Assembly: GCF_029360725.1 (NCBI RefSeq)
Contig: NZ_JARKMY010000006.1
Location: forward strand, 1-64,000
Source of the DNA: Chryseolinea sp. H1M3-3
GTDB taxonomy: Bacteria > Bacteroidota > Bacteroidia > Cytophagales > Cyclobacteriaceae
Direction of reading: 5' to 3'
Length of the DNA stretch: 64,000 nucleotides
The notes below the pieces were generated by a model. It did not search any database. It was not told the origin of the DNA and was given only the letters and a program-made list of their open reading frames with translations. Below, piece after piece: positions 46,098 to 55,119 of this stretch; positions within the stretch are counted from its first letter, which is position 1; every line of letters starts with the position of its first letter. The translations under genes were made by a program, and so were the position numbers.

Positions 46098-46958
46098 TTA
46101 ATATTGGTGGAAACCTTCTGATACAAAACCCAGCACTGTAGGCAGTGCGTTTCGCCAATAAGTCCAGGTGTGACCTCCATTGTTAATTCTAAATTCGTGT
46201 GGGATTTCTTTTTTCCGCATTGCAATATGAACCAGAGAATTACCTTCATAGAGGAAGTCATCATCGCCACAGTCAATATACCAGCGTACGGATTTTTTCT
46301 GCTCATCAGGCATTGCCTCCACCAGCGCCAATGCACTGTGCTTCTTATAATACGCCTCAATCTGCTCGTCGGTGCCTTTTACGTTTCGTTGTTCCAGCCA
46401 TGCCTTTGCAGACTCAAGTGAAATCGGACCTGTAGAAGCACTCAACGGACATGCAGATGAAAATAACTCCGGATGGTGTAATGCATACATAAAAGATCCT
46501 CCTCCACCCATGGAAAGTCCGGCGACTGCACGAAACCGTTTGTCACCCTTTATCCGATAAGTTTTTTCAACAAAGGGCATGAATTCTTCAAAGAAAAAAT
46601 CTTCGTAACGCCACTCACCTTTCAAATCATTAAAATATCCTCTTGTGCCAGTGTTAGCATCAGGCATAACAATGATCATTGGTGTTGCTCGGCCAGCCAA
46701 TATTTCCCGGTCAGCGATCGTTAATACCTCACCAAACTGAACCCACCCCGTCTGGTCGTCTCCTCCTCCATGCAATAAATAAAGGACGGGGTAGCTACGC
46801 TGTGATATTTCATAATCAGGCGGTAGGTATACAGCATATTTTCTATTTCCTTTTAATATTTTACTTGGCAACGAGAGGTTATCGAATACTTTTCCACTCT
46901 GCGCAAGCACCAGGAATGGCAGGAAGAACAGGAGCGAAAGCATGAGTTTTGTTTTCAT
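46098..46958 (-). CDS. Secreted esterase (alpha/beta hydrolase, esterase D/PF00756 type)
   Basis: 286 residues with a signal peptide ending LVLAQS. The fold is shown by YPVLYLLHGGGDDQTGW (oxyanion region), the nucleophile elbow AGLSMGGGGS, the acid region around WYIDCGDDDFLYEG and the final His in INNGGHTWTYWR. The family includes feruloyl and other carbohydrate esterases. A periplasmic or extracellular role in deacylating plant or surface polysaccharides is possible; the substrate is not readable. Confidence 0.85.
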   Translation of the reverse strand: MKTKLMLSLLFFLPFLVLAQSGKVFDNLSLPSKILKGNRKYAVYLPPDYEISQRSYPVLYLLHGGGDDQTGWVQFGEVLTIADREILAGRATPMIIVMPDANTGTRGYFNDLKGEWRYEDFFFEEFMPFVEKTYRIKGDKRFRAVAGLSMGGGGSFMYALHHPELFSSACPLSASTGPISLESAKAWLEQRNVKGTDEQIEAYYKKHSALALVEAMPDEQKKSVRWYIDCGDDDFLYEGNSLVHIAMRKKEIPHEFRINNGGHTWTYWRNALPTVLGFVSEGFHQY

Positions 46959-47086
46959 TAGCTGATGGTTTAGACGAAAATGATAAATAACATGGAGGTG
47001 AGCAAGCGGCAGTTTAATTTGATGAGCTTGCTCTCGACAGATGATAAGATTGGCATTATTTTTCTACGCCGTATGAAAAAACTTCT

Positions 47087-47848
47087 ATGCGAGCAATTTG
47101 GACAGGAGCAATCGGATTTGGCTTGGTAAACATTCCGGTGAAATTATATAGTGCTGCGCAGCAAAGTGATCTCGACCTTGACATGTTAGACAAGAAAGAT
47201 CACGCGCACATTAAATTCAAAAGAGTAAACGAAGAAACAGGAAAGGAAATTAGTTGGAATAACATTGTTAAAGCTTATAAATATAAGGGTGAATATGTTA
47301 TCCTAAATGATAAGGATTTTGAACAGGCAAGCCCAAAGAAAAGCAAGTTCATCGAGATAGATGAATTCATAATGGAGGAAGAAATCGACAGCATTTATTT
47401 TGAAACGCCTTATTTTCTCGAGCCAGAGAAATCGGGTACGAAAGCTTATGCCCTTTTACGGGAAGCTCTTAAAAAAAGTGGGAAGGCAGGACTCGGAAGT
47501 TTTGTCCTTAGAAATAAAGAACATCTCTGCATTCTACGCCCTTATAAAAACGCCATCGTTTTAAATCGCCTGAGATTTGCAGAGGAGGTACGCGACCCCG
47601 GCGAATTGAGCTTGCCCGCTGGCAAAACGAAGGCAACCGAAATGAAAATGGCACTGAGTCTTATCGACCAACTTACCAAACCTTTTGATATCAAAAAGTT
47701 TAAAGACACTTATACTGCTGAATTATTAAAACTTATTAAGGAAAAGGCAAAGGGTAAAGAAATCAAGCATCAACCGTTGAAAGTCACTCACCGTAAAACG
47801 AAGGATCTTATGAGCCAACTAAAAGCCAGCTTGAAGAAGGCATCATAG
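47087..47848 (+). CDS. ku: Ku-family DNA end-binding protein
   Basis: 253 residues, normal for bacterial Ku. It begins [20 protein letters not shown], and the beta-barrel core has [35 protein letters not shown] and [20 protein letters not shown]. The C-terminal tail is Lys-rich ([20 protein letters not shown]), as in Ku proteins that thread along DNA. Homodimeric Ku binds double-strand ends and recruits LigD in non-homologous end joining. No ligD lies in this window. Confidence 0.95.
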   Translation: MRAIWTGAIGFGLVNIPVKLYSAAQQSDLDLDMLDKKDHAHIKFKRVNEETGKEISWNNIVKAYKYKGEYVILNDKDFEQASPKKSKFIEIDEFIMEEEIDSIYFETPYFLEPEKSGTKAYALLREALKKSGKAGLGSFVLRNKEHLCILRPYKNAIVLNRLRFAEEVRDPGELSLPAGKTKATEMKMALSLIDQLTKPFDIKKFKDTYTAELLKLIKEKAKGKEIKHQPLKVTHRKTKDLMSQLKASLKKAS

Positions 47849-48305
47849 CAATAAATAACGCGTAGATAGAAGAATTATACCCTTTCGATAAAAATCTTGA
47901 TCTATGATGATTGCAGTCATGACCCCAGGTTAACCGTCGCTGTACCTTTTCATCGTCTTGATTAGGGAGGCATGTCCGGTCAGGTCAGGATGGGTAGAGA
48001 TAATTATCGTAACAGATAAAAAACTAATCATCTGGAATCAGAAACAAAAACTGGGTTTGATCAAGGAGGTATCCCTGATTAAGAAAGACCCAATAGAATA
48101 ACTGTTTTAAAAGGCACTAAACTATTTGGTCCGAAAGCGGGGTAATCCCGCTTTTGTTTTTTTACCCCGGTGTATTACCTTTTTAGATATCTCTGAATTT
48201 GATGACGAGGGTCATTTAATTGATAAAACGAAATGCCCTACCTTCGCTGGAAATTAATTGTTAAGGGAATAAAATGAGTCTGTTAAGGAACATTTTTAAT
48301 AGATT
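47849..48305. other. 457-bp intergenic region between ku and the histidine kinase
   Basis: It holds no gene I can defend. A 47-codon frame from TTG 47958 to 48101 reads SGWVEIIIVTDKKLIIWNQK but matches nothing known. A strong terminator at 48134-48160 ends this stretch, and a 13-codon upstream frame (48274-48315) overlaps the kinase start. Confidence 0.5.
48134..48160 (+). terminator. Intrinsic terminator in the ku-kinase spacer
   Basis: AAAGCGGG/CCCGCTTT (8 bp) with loop GTAAT, followed by TTGTTTTTTT. It ends plus-strand transcription about 285 bp after ku. Confidence 0.8.
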
Positions 48306-49823
48306 ATGCAGGTAAATCGTTTTGATAGGCTCGGCGTAGGGTTAATATTGGTGTTGGGAATTTTCTTTTTGGAATATTTCGGCCATTTAGGAAACATATC
48401 TTATTTAATAGTTGCACTTTATCTTTTAAGATACACGGGGGCATTTCGGCATGTTATTTATCTCGGAGTCATTTCCACGATAGCGATACTAACTGGACAT
48501 TTTATAACACATAACAGCTCAGATTTTAATAGTCTAATCAATCCTCTACTTTCCCTGTCGCTTCCATGGTTAGCAGTGTATGCAAATTCCAGATTTAAAA
48601 AATACGATAAAGATCAAATGGTGAAGCGTGAGTTGATCCAATCACTTACAATTCAAAAGGATGATGCATTAAAAAAATTAGAATCAGTTTCTGGGAATCT
48701 ACTGCGGCAAGTTGATGAAAAAAGACTAATCGAAAAAGAATTGGTCAAACGGAAAACGTTGCAAGAGGCGATGGCTCATAATTTTCCCGATGGCGTTATT
48801 TGCGTGCTCAATACCGACATGAAGTTTATATTGGCAGATGGTGGTGAAATAAAAGAATTGGGATTGGCAAGAAATAGTAAGAAAAGCGAAAATACTGCGC
48901 TCAACTTAGCCGGTATACCAGAACTTCAAAATGCCTTCAAAGGCGAGCAAGTGTCCATGGAAATAAAAATTAATAATAAATCCTATACGCTGAATGCGGT
49001 ACCTATCCCAGACACCAATAGGGTTATCAACGAGGTCCTGGTAGTTATTAGAAATATTACAGATCAGAAAAATCTGGAGAATAATCTGATCAAAGCACTG
49101 GAAAGAGAAAAGGAACTCAACGCTTTGAAATCACAATTTGTGACAATGGCTTCCCATAAATTCCGAACGCCGCTAAGCACCATCCTTTCCTCAGTCTTTC
49201 TTCTTGAAAATTATACTGATGCGGATTATGAATTGGAAAAGACAGCTTTCTTTGACAAAATAAAAAGATCCGTCCATAATCTTACAGCCTTGCTTAACGA
49301 TTATCTATCACTTGGTAAATTGGAAGAAGGCAAGCTAAAGGTTACCTATACAGAGACTAACGTCAAAGCTTTCTTTGATGAGTTTCTACAGGAGATTGGA
49401 TCCATAAAAAAGGTAAAGCAGAAAATTCATTTTACGCATGATGGAATAGACTGCACTGTGATGACGGACAAGTTCCTGCTCAAAAATATCCTGACAAATT
49501 TGCTTTCAAATGCCATTGAATACTCCCCTCATGACGCTGAGATACAGCTATCAGCTGAACTCAAAAAAGACACCTTAAAGATTCGTGTGACCGACCAGGG
49601 TATCGGTATCCCCGAAAATGAACAGCATCAAATTTTTAAACGTTTCTACCGCGGACAGAACGCCAATAACGTTGAAGGAACCGGATTGGGACTGAATATT
49701 GCCAAGAAATACATACGCCTTTTAAAAGGCACCATCGAATTTACTAGCCAGCTTAACAAAGGCACCACTTTTATTGCCATTATTCCTGTAATGAATATAA
49801 ATGTTTTAGAAAAACAAGCTTAA
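48306..49823 (+). CDS. Membrane sensor histidine kinase
   Basis: 505 residues. Three to four N-terminal membrane helices lie in residues 9-92, with almost no periplasmic domain. A coiled coil (about 98-150) and a PAS-like domain (about 152-255) follow. The HisKA box is ASHKFRTPLS with His284; the residue after His is Lys where Glu is usual. The HATPase domain shows NLLSNAIEYSP, VTDQGIGIPENE and GTGLGLNIAKKYI. It phosphorylates a response regulator, surely the one encoded 29 bp downstream. The signal is unknown, perhaps membrane or cytoplasmic. Confidence 0.92.
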   Translation: MQVNRFDRLGVGLILVLGIFFLEYFGHLGNISYLIVALYLLRYTGAFRHVIYLGVISTIAILTGHFITHNSSDFNSLINPLLSLSLPWLAVYANSRFKKYDKDQMVKRELIQSLTIQKDDALKKLESVSGNLLRQVDEKRLIEKELVKRKTLQEAMAHNFPDGVICVLNTDMKFILADGGEIKELGLARNSKKSENTALNLAGIPELQNAFKGEQVSMEIKINNKSYTLNAVPIPDTNRVINEVLVVIRNITDQKNLENNLIKALEREKELNALKSQFVTMASHKFRTPLSTILSSVFLLENYTDADYELEKTAFFDKIKRSVHNLTALLNDYLSLGKLEEGKLKVTYTETNVKAFFDEFLQEIGSIKKVKQKIHFTHDGIDCTVMTDKFLLKNILTNLLSNAIEYSPHDAEIQLSAELKKDTLKIRVTDQGIGIPENEQHQIFKRFYRGQNANNVEGTGLGLNIAKKYIRLLKGTIEFTSQLNKGTTFIAIIPVMNINVLEKQA

Positions 49824-49852
49824 TATAGCATCCTGAATGACTATCAAATTTT

Positions 49853-50941
49853 ATGAAATATACCGTATTGTTGATTGAAGACAATCAGGAGATGGCTGAG
49901 AACATCTGTAGTATATTGAAGCTTGCTCATTACAACGTTTTAAGTGCCCCAAATGGCAAAATAGGGGTCGAAATTGCACAACAAAAGCATCCTGATCTCA
50001 TATTATGCGATGTGATGATGCCCGAACTGGATGGATATGGGGTATTGCACATCCTTAATAACGACCCGGAAACCGCTCATATCCCTTTCATTTTCTTAAC
50101 TGCGAAGGCTGATAAAAACGACTTGCGGATGGGCATGAACTTAGGGGCCGATGACTACATCACCAAGCCATTTGAAGGTCATGACCTATTGAAGGTTGTT
50201 GAAATAAGGCTAAAGAAAAATGAATCACTTAAAGCCAACGTGAAGAATGACCTTTACGATGTTAATACATTTTTCAATAAGGCAAGAGAACTAAAGGAAT
50301 TTCAAAAGCTTTCCGAAAACAGGCCTGCGCGCATATTCAAGAAAAAGGAATTTGTTTTCATGGAAGGTCAGACTCCCTCCGATCTTTATTTCATCATAAG
50401 TGGGGAAGTGAAAACCTATAAGGCGAATTACGATGGAAAAGAACTAATTACCGGTATTCATTCCGCTGGGGATTTCCTGGGCTATGTTCCCCTGCTTGAA
50501 GAAAAACAACACAACGAAAGTGCAGAAGTGTTGGAAGAAGCAGAAATCTCCATTATCCCTAAACAGGATTTTCTTACGGTAATTTATTCCAGCAAAGACA
50601 TTGCAAGGAAATTTATCAAGATGCTGTCGAATAACCTGATGGAGGCTGAAAACCGTCTCTTGGATTTGGCCTATCAATCAGTTCGTCAACGCGTTGCAGG
50701 TGCTTTGCTTAAAATATACAATCAGCATAATGTCCCGAACAAAAAGGAAATTATCACCATTGCAAGAAAAGATATTTCCAATATGATCGGTACGGCTACC
50801 GAATCTCTAAACCGAACCCTTGCTGACTTTAAAGATGAAGGTCTCATTGAAATTTCAGATGAGGGCATTAAGATCAAAGAAAAGGCAAAGCTTGAGCATT
50901 TGGTAATGGTTTTTGCCAACAAAATTTCGAAAATGCGGTAG
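49853..50941 (+). CDS. Response regulator with REC, cyclic-nucleotide-binding-like and Crp-type HTH domains
   Basis: 362 residues. REC domain at 1-122, with acidic pocket Glu9/Asp10, phospho-acceptor Asp53 (LILCDVMMPELDG) and Lys in YITKPFEG. A cNMP-binding-like beta-barrel covers about 150-265 (EFVFMEGQTPSDLYFIISGE) but lacks an obvious cAMP-binding RxS pair. The Crp-type winged helix (about 275-350) is SNMIGTATESLNRTLADFKD. It couples phosphorylation to a Crp/Fnr-like DNA-binding unit. The kinase gene precedes it and exopolysaccharide genes follow, so control of those genes is a reasonable inference. Confidence 0.92.
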   Translation: MKYTVLLIEDNQEMAENICSILKLAHYNVLSAPNGKIGVEIAQQKHPDLILCDVMMPELDGYGVLHILNNDPETAHIPFIFLTAKADKNDLRMGMNLGADDYITKPFEGHDLLKVVEIRLKKNESLKANVKNDLYDVNTFFNKARELKEFQKLSENRPARIFKKKEFVFMEGQTPSDLYFIISGEVKTYKANYDGKELITGIHSAGDFLGYVPLLEEKQHNESAEVLEEAEISIIPKQDFLTVIYSSKDIARKFIKMLSNNLMEAENRLLDLAYQSVRQRVAGALLKIYNQHNVPNKKEIITIARKDISNMIGTATESLNRTLADFKDEGLIEISDEGIKIKEKAKLEHLVMVFANKISKMR

Positions 50942-51253
50942 CAATTTCCGTTCACTGTTTGTTACACTGCAGGGTTAGAAATCGATTGTGAAAATTTTAA
51001 AAGCTTATTCTGCATTGCAGATTAAAATATATTCAACCTTTTTTCAGGTATTAACTCGTCCAACGAGGTTTTGAAAGCCGTTTTACCCTTGTCCAACATT
51101 CTGGTTTTCAAATTGTTAATTAATCATTGAGGTTCCGCTCACGGAGCTTCGCAATCAGATGAGAAAGATTTTGCGAACCGATGATTTTGGTCATCCAAAA
51201 CGAGTATTGCACCGTATATTTTTACATCATGTTTGGCTTTAAAATCATTTTTT
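50942..51253. other. Intergenic region between regulator and sugar transferase
   Basis: 312 bp without a gene. A weak hairpin CTCGT-CCA-ACGAG followed by GTTTTG lies at 51055-51072, a possible regulator terminator. The inverted repeat TTTTGG-TCAT-CCAAAA lies at 51185-51200, 54 bp before the sugar transferase ATG and operator-like. No exact TAnnTTTG element with a proper TTG was found. Confidence 0.4.
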
Positions 51254-52642
51254 ATGGAAGATAAATATTATTCGCGCCTGATCAAGATGATGGTATTTAT
51301 CCTAGATTTTTATCTCATCTCTTTAGCGTTTTCACTAACCAAGAAATTAGGGTTCACGTCTGGAATACCCACCAATCAAGAAACTTCATTTTTTGTAATC
51401 TTTAGCCTTGTCTGGGTAATCGCGGGCTTTCTAAATGAGATTTATCGTATTAATAAATTTAGCTTAATCAGAAGCATAAGCATTAGCTTATTTGGAACGC
51501 TACTAGCACATTTTTGCTTACTAAGTATTATTTTATACACGACGAAATCCTATCAGCTTAATGTTCAATTTTTACCTTTTGTTTATTTGCTGACTGCGGC
51601 ATTCTTCATCGGTTCTAGAGTAGTTTATAAACTTACGTGGAAGTACTTCGAGTTCTCCGGATTCGATCAACGCCAAGTAATCATCATTGGGGCTACCCGC
51701 TCAGGGAGAGCTCTTTATAATTTCTTTGAATCACACGATTTTTCGAAATACAATTTCAAAGGATTTTTTGATGATAATCCAGATCCACTTTTGGTTCACA
51801 AAGAATTGGTAAAAGGTAAAATCAAAGATGTAACTGCTTTCTGTTTAAAAGAAAACATCGATGAAATCTACTTCGCTTTGCCTCCTGGAAATGATGAGTT
51901 ATTAAAGGAAATCTCAAAATTTGCTGATGATAACTTTATCTACTTAAGAATTACTCCAGATCTGGGTGAAGCAGTAACAGACAAGTACAACGTATTCATG
52001 TTGGATTCAATCCCGGTATTGACAACCAGGAGAGAGCCTCTAGGCGTGACGTTAAACGCTTGGTTGAAGAGAGGTTTTGATATCGTGTTTTCTAGCCTGG
52101 TAATCCTGCTTATCTTCCCCATTATCGTTCCGATCATTGCAATAGCCATTAAGTTGGATTCCCCTGGGCCGATTATTTTCAAGCAATTACGCCAAGGCAA
52201 AAAGAACAAACTGTTTGAATGCTATAAATTCAGAACAATGTATGTTAATAATAACTCCGAGCGGCAGGCAACCAAAGACGATCCAAGAGTTACAAAGGTT
52301 GGTCGCTTTTTGAGAAAATCGAATTTGGATGAAGTACCTCAGTTTGTTAATGTGCTTATGGGTAACATGTCGGTTGTAGGTCCTAGGCCACACATCAGTG
52401 CGCAACAGGAACAATATTCAAAAACTATCCAAAAATACAAGGTGAGACATTTTGTGACGCCAGGTATAACCGGGTACGCACAGGTAAATGGTTTCCGTGG
52501 AGAGACAAAGGAAGTTGGCCTGATGGAAAAACGCGTTGAGTATGATGTGAATTACATGGAAAATTGGAGCCTTTCTTTAGATATCAAGATCATATTTTTG
52601 ACAGTATGGAATATGGTAAACGGTGAGAAGAGTGCTTATTAA
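51254..52642 (+). CDS. Polyprenyl-phosphate sugar-1-phosphate transferase (WcaJ/WbaP-like)
   Basis: The start is ATG 51254 (MEDKYYSRLIKMMVF); the frame also opens at TTG 51233. About five N-terminal membrane helices precede a Rossmann-like CoA-binding domain (QVIIIGATRSGRALYNFFES). The C-terminal Bac_transf catalytic part has KRGFDIVFSSLVILL, DSPGPIIFKQLRQGKKN, YKFRTMY, LRKSNLDEVPQF and VVGPRPH. It loads the first sugar phosphate onto undecaprenyl phosphate to prime exopolysaccharide or O-antigen synthesis. The next gene is a WecG-type transferase. Confidence 0.94.
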   Translation: MEDKYYSRLIKMMVFILDFYLISLAFSLTKKLGFTSGIPTNQETSFFVIFSLVWVIAGFLNEIYRINKFSLIRSISISLFGTLLAHFCLLSIILYTTKSYQLNVQFLPFVYLLTAAFFIGSRVVYKLTWKYFEFSGFDQRQVIIIGATRSGRALYNFFESHDFSKYNFKGFFDDNPDPLLVHKELVKGKIKDVTAFCLKENIDEIYFALPPGNDELLKEISKFADDNFIYLRITPDLGEAVTDKYNVFMLDSIPVLTTRREPLGVTLNAWLKRGFDIVFSSLVILLIFPIIVPIIAIAIKLDSPGPIIFKQLRQGKKNKLFECYKFRTMYVNNNSERQATKDDPRVTKVGRFLRKSNLDEVPQFVNVLMGNMSVVGPRPHISAQQEQYSKTIQKYKVRHFVTPGITGYAQVNGFRGETKEVGLMEKRVEYDVNYMENWSLSLDIKIIFLTVWNMVNGEKSAY

Positions 52643-52739
52643 CAAAGCCATTGGCTTACTCGTTTCGATTTGAGCTTTCTAAATATCTTGGTTGGAACGA
52701 GCTTTCTTAAATAGTGTTTTACAAACGCCTCCACGAGAA

Positions 52740-53522
52740 ATGGTGAAAGAAAATATTTTTACGTTCCCTATATCAATAGGATCCTATAAAAGGTTTATTA
52801 ATGAGATCTTTTATCTCGCTGAAAGCAAACCCTCGTCATACGTGTGTTTTGCAAATGTCCACATGACGATAGAAGCGTACGAGGACAACGATTTCAACTC
52901 AGTAGTAAAAAATGCTGATATCGTCGCTCCGGATGGACAACCGTTATCTATTTTTCTAAAGTACCTGAAGAATATTAACCAGGAACGGGTATGCGGCATG
53001 GATGTTTTTCCTGATCTGCTAAGAGAAGCAGCTGCGAGAGGAAAATCTGTTTTCTTCTACGGAACAACGGATGATGTTCTGGCGAAAATCGCTGCAAAAG
53101 CCAGTCGTGAATTCCCAGCGCTTAATATTTGTGGCTTGTATTCGCCCCCTTTCAGAAAGCTTTCAAGCGACGAGAAAGCCGGAATCATTAATCGTATCAA
53201 CGAATCTAAGGCGGACTTAATATTTGTTGCGTTGGGATGTCCTAAGCAAGAACGCTGGATGGCCGAACATAAGGGTAAAATTCATGGATGCATGCTAGGA
53301 CTTGGACAGGCTTTTCATGTGTATGCCGAAACCGCGAAACGCTCACCAGCATGGATGCAAAGATTCTCCTTAGAGTGGGCTTACCGCCTATACCTTGAAC
53401 CAGGAAGGCTTTGGAAGAGATACTTCTATACCAATACTTACTTCCTGCTTCTCACCTTCAAATACTTTATCCATTCTAGAATGGGAAGTGTAACTGCTAG
53501 AACCGCCAACAAATTTCATTAA
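52740..53522 (+). CDS. WecG/TagA/CpsF-family glycosyltransferase
   Basis: The start is ATG 52740 (MVKENIFTFPISIGSYKRFI), inside a longer frame opened by TTG 52692. Conserved features are VCFANVHMTIEAYED, the catalytic Asp region ADIVAPDGQPL, SVFFYGTTDDV, FVALGCPKQERWM and GLGQAFHVYAET. The C-terminal membrane-associating tail is EWAYRLYLEPGRLWKRYFYT. It adds the second sugar, often ManNAc or ManNAcA, to the lipid-linked primer. It pairs with the upstream priming transferase. Confidence 0.93.
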   Translation: MVKENIFTFPISIGSYKRFINEIFYLAESKPSSYVCFANVHMTIEAYEDNDFNSVVKNADIVAPDGQPLSIFLKYLKNINQERVCGMDVFPDLLREAAARGKSVFFYGTTDDVLAKIAAKASREFPALNICGLYSPPFRKLSSDEKAGIINRINESKADLIFVALGCPKQERWMAEHKGKIHGCMLGLGQAFHVYAETAKRSPAWMQRFSLEWAYRLYLEPGRLWKRYFYTNTYFLLLTFKYFIHSRMGSVTARTANKFH

Positions 53523-53803
53523 GCGACGGTATCCTTGTGAATGCTTCGCAGCGAAAAGCGATGCAATCTGTAAAAGATAAGTCGTGATTGATTTGTAGGT
53601 ATATTTATCTTTGGCCAGACCCCTGGTCACTGATTCAATGCAATAGAGCAATAGAACCAAGCAAGCAAGACCACTGGGTCTTAAAGACTCGATTCATCAC
53701 ACCCCAATTGCCTTTGATTCGCAAATAGCTTAGCAAATACAAGATTGTCTCTTAGGGGAAATCTTTAGTTCAAACAAACGGAATTTTTACAATCTCCTTT
53801 GCT

Positions 53804-55000
53804 CTACAACCTCTTTTTTGCCCAATCGGCCACGGTTTGTCCAATGGCAAGAGAAGAGGTAGCTGCCGGCGACGGTGCGTTGCACACATTGATCACTTGC
53901 TTGTCTTCCACTATTAAAAAGTCATCAAGGAGTCCGCCAGTTCGATCGCATGCCTGTGCTCTCACCCCTGCGCCACCAACAATTAAATCCTCTTCTCGGA
54001 TTTCAGGCATAAGCTTTTGAAGAGCTTTTGTAAATGCTGCTTTGGAGTAAGATCGGTGCATCTCACCCAAGCCCGTGCGCCAGTATTTTGAAACTATTTT
54101 TCGGAAACCGGGCCACATTAACGTTTCACTCAACTCAGAGATGTTTACGTCTGATTTCTTGTAGCCTTCCCTAGCAAAAGCAAGGACGGCGTTGGGGCCA
54201 CATTCTACCCCCCCTCCGACCATAGTCGTAAAGTGAACTCCTAAGAATGGGAAGTTAGGATCGGGAACAGGATAAATTAATGTCTTGACTAAATATTCCT
54301 TTTCCTTTCGCAATTTATAATACTCACCCCTGAAGGGAATAATTTTTACATCCACGTTGGGAGAAGTAAGTTTGGCAATCTTGTCTGAATAAAGCCCAGC
54401 ACAATTTACAATCAACTTTCCTGTATAGGTAGATTTCTGAGTAACAACACTGACTTCACTACCCCCCAACTTAATATCATTTACTTTTTCACCCAATTTT
54501 AATTCTCCGCCTTGCTGTTGCAACACCTCAGCATATTTTTCAGCAACAACCCGATAGTCGACGATGCCAGTTTGAGGCACATGTATCCCAGCTATTCCAG
54601 CAACGTGAGGCTCATATTCCTTTAGCTGCTCTGCATTAAGCATCTTTAAGTTTGGTAGCCCATTTTGCTGTCCACGATCGAAAATCGTTTTTAAGAGTGG
54701 AAGTTCTTTCTCATCTGTGGCCACGATAACTTTGCCGCAGAGGTTAAAAGGCACGCCATTCTTCTGACAAAAATCAATGAGCAAATTATACCCATGGATG
54801 CAATTTTTCGCCTTGAGGCTACCTGGTTTATAGTAGATACCCGAATGTATTACATTGCTGTTATTCCCAGTTTGATGGTTCGCTACCACCGGTTCCTTCT
54901 CAATAACTACAACCTTTAACTTTGGATTTTGGGTTTTAAGTTGCAAGGCCGTGGCGAGTCCTACAGCACCACCGCCTACAATGATAACATCGTATTGCAC
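53804..55000 (-). CDS. lhgO: L-2-hydroxyglutarate oxidase
   Basis: 398 residues, starting with GTG at 55000; no ATG fits. The N-terminal FAD fold is YDVIIVGGGAVGLATALQL, followed by DAO-type motifs NVIHSGIYYKPGSLKAKNC, QTGIVDYRVVAEKYA, LIVNCAGLYSD and GAGVRAQACDRTG. It oxidises L-2-hydroxyglutarate to 2-oxoglutarate and passes electrons to quinone. It follows the polysaccharide cluster on the same strand, separated by a hairpin, so it may be an independent gene. Confidence 0.93.
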   Translation of the reverse strand: MQYDVIIVGGGAVGLATALQLKTQNPKLKVVVIEKEPVVANHQTGNNSNVIHSGIYYKPGSLKAKNCIHGYNLLIDFCQKNGVPFNLCGKVIVATDEKELPLLKTIFDRGQQNGLPNLKMLNAEQLKEYEPHVAGIAGIHVPQTGIVDYRVVAEKYAEVLQQQGGELKLGEKVNDIKLGGSEVSVVTQKSTYTGKLIVNCAGLYSDKIAKLTSPNVDVKIIPFRGEYYKLRKEKEYLVKTLIYPVPDPNFPFLGVHFTTMVGGGVECGPNAVLAFAREGYKKSDVNISELSETLMWPGFRKIVSKYWRTGLGEMHRSYSKAAFTKALQKLMPEIREEDLIVGGAGVRAQACDRTGGLLDDFLIVEDKQVINVCNAPSPAATSSLAIGQTVADWAKKRL

Positions 55001-55050
55001 AGAAATTTTTTTGTGTGAAACTAGCGATTAAAATGATTATAAAAAGTGCA

Positions 55051-55087
55051 AAGTATCTGAAAATTGCACATCAACCTTCAGATACTT
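55051..55087 (-). terminator. Long inverted repeat, probable terminator of the polysaccharide operon
   Basis: Perfect 11-base arms AAGTATCTGAA and TTCAGATACTT are separated by 15 bases. On the minus strand the hairpin lies 33 bp after the oxidoreductase stop and is followed by TGCACTTTTTAT. Confidence 0.5.
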
Positions 55088-55119
55088 AAGCAAAAATACG
55101 TTTACTTGGTTTGATTTCT

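Noticed and set aside
47958-48101. 47-codon frame after ku
   Set aside because: TTG start, no recognisable motif, no ribosome site; kept only as a note on the spacer.
53388-53660. Possible gene remnant on the minus strand (ESVTRGLAKDKYTYKS)
   Set aside because: It opens with TTG, overlaps the WecG-type gene end, and I could not match it to a family; the 281-bp spacer shows no other support.
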